A program made the translations under genes and the position numbers. DNA of 64,000 nucleotides from Balanoglossus misakiensis (lineage: Eukaryota > Hemichordata), in contig CM082581.2 of the NCBI GenBank assembly GCA_040954595.2, forward strand, positions 3,472,001 to 3,536,000, written 5' to 3'. Below, piece by piece: positions 27,904-36,920 of the stretch (positions are counted from its first letter, which is position 1; every line of letters starts with the position of its first letter). The notes under the pieces are model-generated. The model had not been told where the DNA came from. It ran no database searches and was given only the letters and a program-made list of their open reading frames with translations.

Positions 27904-29162
27904 TGTGTATGTGCACAAACTGTTTGATAGTTTGTTTCAAATTGGTAGCTGTGTCATGGAGTCACATGACATTGACATCACTTACAGTCATTGAAGTAGA
28001 CTCAGCCTCTTTCTCTTGAATCTTTAATAGCTTTTGTTCGGGAAATCTAAAAAATGAAGTATTGAATCTTCTCAAAGAAATGAAGGCATTGAGGTTGATG
28101 TAGAGTCATAGACTAATGTAACTGGGAGACTTTTAACTGTAGTGTTTGTTTCGTAACTGCCATACTTGATGAAATTGCTACTGCCAATTATGGAAAATAC
28201 AAAAAAACTTATTTTCTTTCATCACACTCAGGGGATAAGTTCATGAAATGAGAAACGGCATATGGCTTTTTCAGAGACCTGTTCAAACAAGAATTAACAG
28301 TACATGTATACCACTTTCTTCTCTTTATATATGCAAATATGTCTTTCAGAAATTCATTCCTGACTTACTGTCCATGTAGTGATCGAGCGCACATACCGGT
28401 ACTTGTCAAACAAGTACATGAATCATGTACTGCTCATTCTGAATAAAATTTGCTATTCTGTCAAAATGAGTTTTTGGCATTTTATTATGCAGATTCATCA
28501 ATACCAGTTATAAATTATCTACATCAAGTGTTTCAATCCTAACAGGAAATGCACACATGAAGAAATGTATCCTATAAACACACTTTCTAGCAATGAGATT
28601 AAAATTGTGAATGTCTCATTTCCACTCAGGGTATTCTGCATTTAGATCATATGAATTTTTTAACACCTAATGGTGTTAATACCCCAAAGAGGATTTTGTT
28701 AACTTTTGGTATTCTTGGTTAGCCAGACCCCTCTGCTTCTTCCATTGGGCACTCAAGAAAGAGGGTCTGGGGAAATACTATAGAAAAATCTCTGGGCAAA
28801 GATGGCCGACTCGAGGCAAAAGCGATGCATGATGGTCGACATTTATGACATTTGATATTATAAACTGCAGAAAAACCTCCACTCTGAAATGGGAAAAAGG
28901 CCAAAAATCCATGAGGTCTACATCTTCTACAGATGCTGACATAATGATAAATTAGGTAACCCCCTGTACATGAAATTTGGAAATAAATTTTGGATATTTC
29001 AGTGTTCCTTGAATTTTTATTAAAATAGTATTAAAGCATGACAAAATGCATCTCACTGTGTTTGGCCTAAAATCTCCCAAGCTCTGATAAAATGAAAGAT
29101 CATGATGATTGAAAGTCTGAAAACGAACATGCTTTTAACTCCTTTGGTCTAAGTTTTCTCAG
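27904..29162. other. Gene-free spacer downstream of OAT
   Basis: No coding exon is recognised. It holds an alternative AATAAA (28442) and one end of the CCCAGACCCCTCTGC element (28718-28792). Confidence 0.5.
28718..28792. mobile_element. Single terminal arm of the CCCAGACCCCTCTGC element
   Basis: GGTTAGCCAGACCCCTCTGC through GGGGAAATACTATAGAA matches the left arm of the intact palindromic element at 43401-43635. The second arm is absent. Confidence 0.7.
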
Positions 29163-29306
29163 TTAGAAAATTTGTTATTGATACTTTTATTGCCCATTGG
29201 AGAAAAGTTTCTAAAATAAGTTTCGAAAATGACGTCATGGTTCTGCCTGATAGGATGCACATGCGCAAGTTTCTAAGTGAACGTCCTTTCAAAATGGTCA
29301 ATTCAG

Positions 29307-29552
29307 ATTATTTACTTGAGTTACCTGGTAAGTATTTTATTGGATGCAATAGTTGAAACCTTGCGATGAAGGCGCATATCATTGTACTCTTCACAAAGAA
29401 TTTTTTTTAGGTAAAACATCAATTTTAGATTATTTACTTGAATTACCAGGTAAGTATTTTATTGGATGCATTAAAACTTGCATTGTTGAAACCTTGCAAT
29501 GAAGGCGCATATCACTGTACTCCACAAAGAAAGTTATTTTAGGTAAAACATG
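29307..29552 (+). repeat. ~125-bp tandem duplication containing a candidate exon
   Basis: Two diverged copies of a unit running from ATTATTTACTTGA, through the donor GGTAAGTATTTTATTGG, to GTAAAACAT. In the second copy the segment 29411-29449 has its own acceptor (T-run plus AG) and the same donor. It is 39 nt long and phase 1-1, so it could be spliced in without changing frame. Confidence 0.7.
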
Positions 29553-31632
29553 AAAATTACGTGCAAAAATTGTCATTGAAAATCAGAAATATGCCTATTT
29601 TACTTCATCATTCAGAATGGAAGGGGCAGTCAAGTAACTACCTCTTTACTAATTTAAATTGCAGTACATGTATGCAATTTCTTGTTCTATCAACAAGCGT
29701 GTTTTTAGAAGCAAAACAACAGATTCTCAGACTCACTTTCAATTCATGAAACAAAAGCAAATTTAATCTAAAAACATGATTTGTGTAAAGTGATACATTA
29801 CTCTATGTACACAAGGAAAGCTGGTTTTATTGAAGTTCACAAGTGAAAAATTTGAAGTAAAAAAATATATACAGATATTTTGAACTCTACAAATAAAAAA
29901 AAAAGGTTTTCACAGTATCTTTCTATAGTGTGAGTTCAAGACAATGTCCCTTTTTAACAAATAAAGCACATAACAAAATTACATTTCATTTTAATTTGCA
30001 ATACATTTCTCATTTGGCATTTGACTCCCTCAGTGGTTTCTTTTTCTTTTTAAGGGGTTCGCCTGAACATTGTGTATACAGAGGTACCTTGATACCTCCT
30101 GTGTTTGACTTTCTTGTACGAATGGTCTGTTCAAGTATGGTACTACATGTAGTTACTACTTTCGCGTATGCTGAATATGTTGGATTGGTTGTGTTGCCAT
30201 TGTATAACCCCCTCTCTTGGCAAAAGTGATTTTCAACTATATCACTATTAAAACGACTGGGCACCAAACCCCAACCAGGATATTCAGTTGCCATTGATTT
30301 TGAAACGTACAGAAATCCCAAAATGGACGAGGCTAGGTCTTCTCTGCATTGGGCAGACATCAACATTTTAGATTTTACTGATTTATCCTGCTGTGAATTG
30401 ATGACATCCCCCTCCCATTCTTGGAACCAGGCATGAATACCTTCTAATTTATCAAGGCGCTCATAGTCATTGGCAGTGATTGGCCTACTGTCTTTGAAAG
30501 TTTCTATTAGACATGATGTTTGTTCCAGAAGGGTGATGGCTCCATTCAGATGAAGGCCATTTGGTAGACTTGCCCTATAGCATTTCATCAAATGTAACAT
30601 ATTTGTGTCAAGCATTTCAGCAGCAAGATGATTTCTCATCTTTTCAGTTTGGTTTGGATACATATGAGTATTGGTCACCTTGTGGTGAATTGGTCTTGAA
30701 TTCGTTTTCCAGTCCCATTCCACAGCTTCAACCCAACTTTTCCAGACAATGAATTGCCCCCCATACTGTAATTTTCGCTTATGATATCTCTCATCTCCAC
30801 TTGACAGAATAGCATTGCGTATTTTTTTGATAACATGCGAAATATCCTGGCAATGGGCAATCTTACGAGATGGGTCCACCAAATGGGTGCTTAAGAATTT
30901 GACGTCAATTGGAGGGCCACTGAAGTGCATATGGGTGAATGATCTGTTTTGTTCACCTCCATCCTGGCAGATATAGTCGACTGTAAAACCCCAGTCTTGC
31001 AGTTTAGAAATTACATTCCAGATATTTATAAATATCTCTGAGGCTTTTACACCACTTGTTGGATAGTGAGCAATGGGGAAACGAAATCCTGTGTTACCCA
31101 GAAATATCAGTTGCCATGCCTCGGTGGCCAACTGCCGTGTGAATCCCTTATGTTTCATCACCGACAAATTAAATGCTTCATCACCCAAGTCTATTAATCC
31201 TACCAGTTTCAGTCCATTCCCCTTTCTTTCAAGAACAAGCTCATCCTGAATTTTACACTCATCGTGTATAATGCTATCATGCATGCCAGGAGCTGGTATT
31301 TGCCTCTGTGGCCGCGGCTTTATACATCCATGTAATCAGATTTCATCCCGTATGCCACTCGCCTGTGGTACACAGTGTTTGTAATGACGTAACAGTCTCG
31401 CTGAGGGCAGAATAAGCATTTTACTGTCATATAAATCCTGATAAGCTCTTGGGCTCCTGATCCACAAAGTGAGACACACTTTTATGATCTGTGGATCCCA
31501 CCTTCTTGCATAGGGACTTTTACACATCAGTGCCTCATGTTGGCTTTTAAGGAGGATTTTCATTTCTGCTGATGCTGATGGATATACTTGGGAGAGCACT
31601 TCTTCCATTTCTTTGTGGTCGTCTTCTATTAA

Positions 31633-32430
31633 GGCTGCATTCACAAACACCTCTGGAGGGGGGGGCAGGAGAATTGAGGGGGGGGATTTGAAAAAATTGA
31701 GGGTATGTGAGGGGGGGGATTTGAAATAATTTAGGGACTGAAAGGGGGGGACTTGAAAACTTTAACGACTAAATATTTATTTTGAGTCCACAAAATGCAG
31801 TTTCGCGCCCTTTATTTTACAAAATTTTCTCATGTGGGAGGGGGACACCCCCTCCCACACCCACCCCCTCCATTCATCAACACCTTTCAATCATTGACTG
31901 GTTTATCTAGTGTCCCAGGTCAGGGGACTTGCCCCACCCCATGATAACTTTGAGCGCCGACGGTTAAATTTGTCCTCCCCAACATACCTGTAGTTGAGTT
32001 AATTTGCTTTTGCCGGGTTCATTAAAATGCAGCTTTGAGCTCTGTATTTTAGAAAATTTTCTTACGTGGGAGGGGGACACCCCCTCCCAAACCCACCCCT
32101 TTCAATTCTCGGTTTACAAAGTCTCCAAACACAGAATACAAATATATGTACTTAAAAAATAAAAACAATGTTCAGTTTTAATACCCACTGATGAGGGAAA
32201 ACATCAGTTTCAAATTCTTTTCATGGGAGCGCTGTTTTTCTTTTTACAAGATAGATAGGTGATGTGTTTTGCTCTGTGAAAGACAATGGGGGGGGATTTC
32301 AAAATTTTGGCAGTTCGGAAGGGGGGGATTTGAAAATATTGGCAGTTCGGAAGGGGGGCATGTGAAAATTAGCGGTAAAAAAAATTGAATTCTCCCGCCC
32401 CCCCCTCCAGAGGTGTTTGTGAATGCAGCC
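31633..32430. mobile_element. 798-bp PIF/Harbinger-like MITE inside the transposase ORF
   Basis: The terminal inverted repeats are about 43 bp, starting GGCTGCATTCACAAACACC, with one clear mismatch. They are flanked by TAA (31630-31632 and 32431-32433), the TWA-type duplication of PIF/Harbinger elements. The interior holds G-runs and the same two-unit repeat seen at 1-330. No transposase frame is present. The frames that appear to read into it from the host gene end soon after entry. Confidence 0.88.
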
Positions 32431-34239
32431 TAAGAGCACCTTGCCATCACTCTCTTCATCTACATTATTACATGTAGCAGCCTTCCTTGGGTCTTCTCTG
32501 TTAATCCTTATAAATGCCGTTTGACATGTGTGACAAGCAGTACCAATAGAGGTCCAGTTCAGTACTTGTTGGCACCTCGAGTCTCGCAGTCGATAGTCAG
32601 CAGGGTTATCACTACAGGCAGGGCTATACATCTCTTTTATAAGTTTAGACATCCTTTCTGGTGTGGCCGCTGTCTTTGCTTTTGAAATGGACATGCCTGT
32701 ACAGATGTTTATTTTGTCAACAATATTCAGTATATCCTGTACTTCTTCTTTGGTAGGTTGAAATTTATTTGAAATGAACAAGTGTTTCAAATCAATGTCA
32801 ACATTACGGACTTGCAGTTTCCATTCATTCTGTAGAAATGTCACTTTTTTGAAGATCTGGTTGCCGTTGCAAACTTCACTTGACAGAACGCCAACCTGTA
32901 CCACATTGCTTTCAGCTGATGGAAGGTGAAATGCATTTGCAGGAAGGAACTTTGTTATATCATCCAGTGCGCACAGCTCTTCTGTATCTTTGTTACACTT
33001 AAACTTCAGCCCTTTGTACACTTGGTGCCGCTTTCCAGTTGTACATTCAGTGGTTTTACCATTTCTTACTGGGAACAAAGCCTGCAACACTTTCGAAAAA
33101 GTATTATGCGTAACCTTTTCAGCAGACTTGCTGGCAGCTTTCACGTAGGCATCCCATACAGCCATTTGTTTTATGCAACTTGATTCACAAACTTCAAGAT
33201 TTTGGTAACACCTACAAAGTAAAGCAGAAAATGCAAGTGAGAAATATGAGAAATATTGTTGAAATTAAATTAGAATTGTAGAAAGATGTATACTAAGCCT
33301 GATTTGTTGGCACTTATTGGTTATTTCTATGCACAATTGAAATACAAAATGCCTAACGTTAGACCTTATACAGTTAGTGGGTACAACAAAATTCCCAGTA
33401 CAATACAACTAGTGGCATACAGTCACATCTTTGTCTCTTCTCTGGTTCATTTATTCATCCAGAGTAACCCTGCATTTACATAAACTAAAAATGTTTAATG
33501 CAGTTCATAATTTGCATACCAAACATGACTGGAGCTCAGCTGAAAATAAAAGCTGCAGAGTTCCTGTTATATTGCAGTTACTTCTTTTCCAGGCTGTTTC
33601 TTTGCAAACCATATTAACTTTATTGTGTTTTTTTTTCAATTACAGGAGTGATGAAAACCTATAAAGCTGTAGACAGTGGTGATCCTAAGTACTTCAAGGA
33701 TTTTAATGCACCTACAAACCTTCACTTGAAAAAAGATGCCCCTGTCATGTTGACCATGAATTTAAATGATAAACTGGTGAATGGCCTTATCGGTCACATA
33801 ATTGACTTTGTTGACCAAGGGCCTCGAGTCTTTTTTGAGGCTATACAAAAAACTATCATCATCACAACGTACACATTTTCCAAGTACAGACCAGATGTGA
33901 AAAAAGTTGTGGCTACTCGTGAACAAATTCCATTGAAGCTGGCCTTTGCCATGACGGTGCATAAATCGCAGAGTCTGTCCATTCCACGGTTACAAGTGGA
34001 CTGCCGCCATATGATGTTACCAGGACAACTAGGTGTGGCGATTGGTAGGGCAACAGAGAAAAAAGGACTAAGAATCCTGAACTTTAAACAGTCTTTACTC
34101 AAACCCCAGCCAGACAAAGTTATCGAATTTTATAATTCACCATGTGCCATGTTTAAGAGTGACATGAGCTGCTGTACTTCCCTGGCATTTGACAAGTCTG
34201 AACTTCAAGATGACGACCATGCTTTTGTAGGCAGCATGT

Positions 34240-34279
<40 letters not shown>

Positions 34280-34639
34280 CCAACAGATGATACAAGCCTT
34301 AGAGCAAGTGCTGAGTGAAATTAATGAGACATCTGTGTCAAGTGATTCAGGATGTGATGGAGGCTATGGTGTGAGGAACAGCGATCACAATACTCTGCCT
34401 GATCACAAAGCAATAGACAGAATCACCAAAGAACTGAAATACAGAGATCCAAAAACACAGGAGCAGCGAGACCTTAATGCTGCACTTGAAGAGCTTGTAG
34501 ATAGCAGACACTTCAGGCCATTTTGCCATAAATTGTATTTCAAATATAATGAAATAGTGCCCAAAACACTTAACCAGACTCAGCTGCAAAACAAAAATTT
34601 CACAGAGCTCTATAAACAGTTTGCTTTATTTATGAGCAG

Positions 34640-34841
34640 CAAGGTGGGCGGAAGTTGGTCCTGGCGCTTTTTTTCCCATGATTCAAATTACAGTAAACGC
34701 CATATTGGAAATTCTGCCAACTTTCCCTAGATTTTGTAAAAAATCGCGCGACCTATACATGGCGAATATGTTTTTTTCTGATAGAGTGACATTAAAGCTA
34801 CCAAATTATGTAGAAATCGGCTATGACGGATTTCCCCTTTA
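34640..34841 (+). mobile_element. Half-copy of the AAGGGGAAATCC family inside the helicase ORF
   Basis: Nearly identical to the right arm of 5857-6467: from AAGGTGGGCGGAAGTTGG to GGATTTCCCCTT, followed by TA. The left arm is absent. It puts a stop (TAG at 34728-34730) into the helicase frame. The near identity to one arm suggests a young event. Confidence 0.85.
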
Positions 34842-35794
34842 AGACTTAAGTCAGAACTGGCTTCAAATACACAATATATAGAAAACATGAATATGAAAAA
34901 GCCTGAGCTTGCCTTGCTCTGTCAGGCATATAACATTTCAAAATCAGAACAGAAGACAAAGATAAACATGATCAATGCATTAAAGACAACAATAATAAAT
35001 AGTCAACAAATGCCATATCCAGACAAGATAAAATCACCAACACAGCAAAGACAACACAGTGAACAGATAAACACTTCTTTTCATACACTGTCTGAACAGC
35101 AGCCAGGGCCAAGTGGTACTTCAAAGGTCCACAATCAAGAAGTTGCTGTACCACTACCAGATAAAGATGCAAAGACATCTTAATCTGAGCTTGACAAAGA
35201 ACAGCCAGATTCAGGAAACACAGTGGCCAGAGCAGAGACTGTTAAACAGAAAAGGAAAAGTACACACAGAAACATAAAACGGCCAAAAAGACAGAAAGTT
35301 GCTAAATGGCCCTGTGGTAGATGCAGTGAAAATTGTCTTTCAGATGCAATATGTTGTGATATTTGCCAAATGTGGTACCATTTTAGCTGTGTTGATATTA
35401 CTGGAGACAGTGTGGATGATGATGAGGATTGGTTATGCCACAAATGTTTGATAAAAGATTGAACCGAATCAGAAGCAGGAAATGATAGGTCAGGTGTAGT
35501 TGAAATAATTATTACGTGTGTGTAAGGGGTGGCCGCTTCCAAATGTAATAAGACTAGGTGTCATCAAGCATCACATTACATGTAATTAACAAATGACATG
35601 TTAAATGTTTTACCTTATTTTTATCAAATTTTTATCACTGCTGTTTTGTTTTTACAAATTTCTTCTTATTTTTATTGGTGTTGCACTAGGCACACCATTG
35701 ACATTTACATTACATAATACATATAAACAGCCCTTTCAGGAATACATGTATAATCAAAACCAAAATGCCCTCTTCAGGGCCACTACGAAGGTGG

Positions 35795-35800
35795 AATAAA
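35795..35800 (+). terminator. Candidate polyadenylation signal of the helicase-PHD gene
   Basis: AATAAA about 330 nt after the PHD-finger stop codon, on the same strand. Positional evidence only. Confidence 0.4.
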
Positions 35801-36012
35801 GTGCAGGATGCGACACTCAGGGACTCTGCATGTTTTGTTCACTAGTTCAGCTATCTATCACTTACCTGCATACACCAATTTATACAGCCTGAGCCAGCAC
35901 AGTCATTTATAATTATATTATTAAAAATGAATAGAAAAATTTACTCAAAAATCACTTGATAGAAAAAGATATACACTTACCAAGAAACTGCATACACATT
36001 TTCAGAAGCCAT

Positions 36013-36300
36013 TGCCAATGTCGCCTCGCAGTTACAGAAAAAGATTTGCGAACGCACATGAAGATGTTACGCTGACCAGGATCTGAAATTCAAATGTTGG
36101 CGGTTGTCGCGCAATTTCTTTATGTGTCAGTGGGGTATAGGCCTAGGCCCGAACATAGCGCGAGAGAAACCACGGCCATCTTGTTCTAGCTCGCACACAA
36201 GCTCTGCAGTGCATTATGGGTAAAAGTAATGTTTATCAACAAAGGCTAAATCGGGACGATACCCGCCGTTTAACATGTGCTTCTATGTCAAAGGGATGGG
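36013..36300 (-). promoter_or_regulatory. CG-rich 5' region of the transposase-like gene
   Basis: Directly upstream of the minus-strand ATG at 36010-36012. It is denser in CpG than the surroundings (TCGCGCAATTTC, ATAGCGCGAGAG) and contains a CCATCTTG string. It could hold the transcription start of the transposase-like gene. No start site can be fixed. Confidence 0.35.
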
Positions 36301-36314
36301 AGAAGGTGTTCAGT

Positions 36315-36447
36315 CAATCTGATTAAAATCAGATGTAGGGAACGGCGACGTGGTTTTTTTATGCTGTCGCCTCACACTAGTTTTGTGAGGCGACGACAGC
36401 ATAAAAAACCACGTCGCCGTTCCCTACATCTGATTTTAATCAGATTG
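36315..36447. mobile_element. 133-bp fold-back element with a 9-bp target duplication
   Basis: Near-perfect palindrome: arms of about 55-60 nt starting CAATCTGATTAAAATCAG around a short ACACTAGTTTTGTG loop. It is flanked by GTGTTCAGT at 36306-36314 and 36448-36456. A 9-bp duplication is typical of Mutator-like transposases; the class is inference. It lies just upstream of the transposase-like gene. Confidence 0.88.
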
Positions 36448-36529
36448 GTGTTCAGTATACATAGGTTTCCATATTAGACCAGGTTTGGTTGTTACCGATT
36501 GTAGATCCTTAACCTCTCTTCAGTATCAT

Positions 36530-36913
36530 CAGTGTACGAAATAAAGCCTGTCCGACAGTCCGAGACTGGTTGTTTTTCAGGACTGGTAAAAATAAAATGT
36601 TACCAGTCCGACAGACAGGTTGATTTTAACGTGGGAGTTGACCAGTGGTATCATGGTATCTTTTAGACTTTCCCCAGTTCATGTATTGCAAATAAAAGAA
36701 ACAATGATCTAAGTAATGTAAAGAGAAACTGAAAGATGATTCCATCCCATCTTCAATTGTTCAAAGATGAGGTAATACCTTCTCAGTTGTATTTGATTAC
36801 ATTTAATTGTAAGGTATAATATCAGGACTGGTAAGTTTTTGGCAGGACTGGCAACTTTTTGAAGTTGCCAGTCCTGGTGACTGGTTGATATTTCCTACGA
36901 ATTTCGAACACTG
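36530..36913 (+). mobile_element. 384-bp CAGTGTNCGAAAT element, copy 1
   Basis: The ends are CAGTGTACGAAAT and ATTTCGAACACTG, with an exact 7-bp duplication GTATCAT (36523-36529 and 36914-36920). The interior holds hairpin arms AAGTTGCCAGTCCT and ACCAGTCC repeats. It is almost identical, in inverted orientation, to 55153-55534. CAGTG ends suggest hAT- or P-related mobilisation, but both usually leave 8 bp. Confidence 0.88.
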
Positions 36914-36920
36914 GTATCAT

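Larger units (their letters stand above)
29163..35463 (+). pseudogene. PIF1-like helicase C-terminus with SAP-like and PHD segments, interrupted
   Basis: The large exon starts after a strong acceptor at 33645 (T-run, then TTACAG). It encodes a PIF1-family C-terminal helicase region: DAPVMLTMNL and KLVNGLIGHI, the late helicase motif LAFAMTVHKSQS (about 33932-33975) and PGQLGVAIGRAT. An 11-Asp run (about 34240-34279) follows, then a linker. An element (34640-34841) breaks the linker and introduces a stop. Past it the frame resumes as a SAP-like helix pair (KKPELALLCQAYN). It meets a TAA at 35181-35183, then encodes a PHD finger (CGRCSENC...CDICQMWYHFSC...WLCHKC) ending at 35461-35463. A candidate upstream exon, 29163-29327, ends in YLLELPG in phase 1 and joins in frame to the VMKTYKAVDSGD start, fitting the family's usual LPG-then-Asp region. 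Walker A and B motifs are not in the window. The helicase call is good; the 29163 exon is tentative. Confidence 0.65.
30010..36012 (-). pseudogene. P-element/THAP9-like transposase with N-terminal RFX-like domain, interrupted
   Basis: Exon 1 (35981-36012) encodes MASENVYAVS plus two bases. It joins in phase to exon 2, which starts at 33211 after a TTTGTAG acceptor. Residues about 28-85 resemble an RFX winged helix (NTFSKVLQALFP, then GKRHQVYKGL). Next come the P-type transposase regions: RRWDPQIIKVCLTLW (about 31430-31500), GLIDLGD, ICQDGGEQN (about 30943-30972) and a terminal acidic motif NSDIVENHF with NPTYSAYAK (about 30170-30250), as in the P/THAP9 RNase-H-like domain. Two lesions are visible: a 798-bp element at 31633-32430, whose removal leaves the frame open, and one in-frame TGA at about 31337. 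Without these it would be about 810 aa, normal for the family. The large intron holds the helicase exons of the other strand. A minus-strand AATAAA is at 29826-29831. No element ends were found. Confidence 0.75.

Noticed and set aside
34230-34280. Poly-Asp run as evidence of a frameshifted microsatellite only
   Set aside because: The GAT repeat is in frame with helicase-like sequence before it and an open linker after it, so it is better read as a coding acidic linker.
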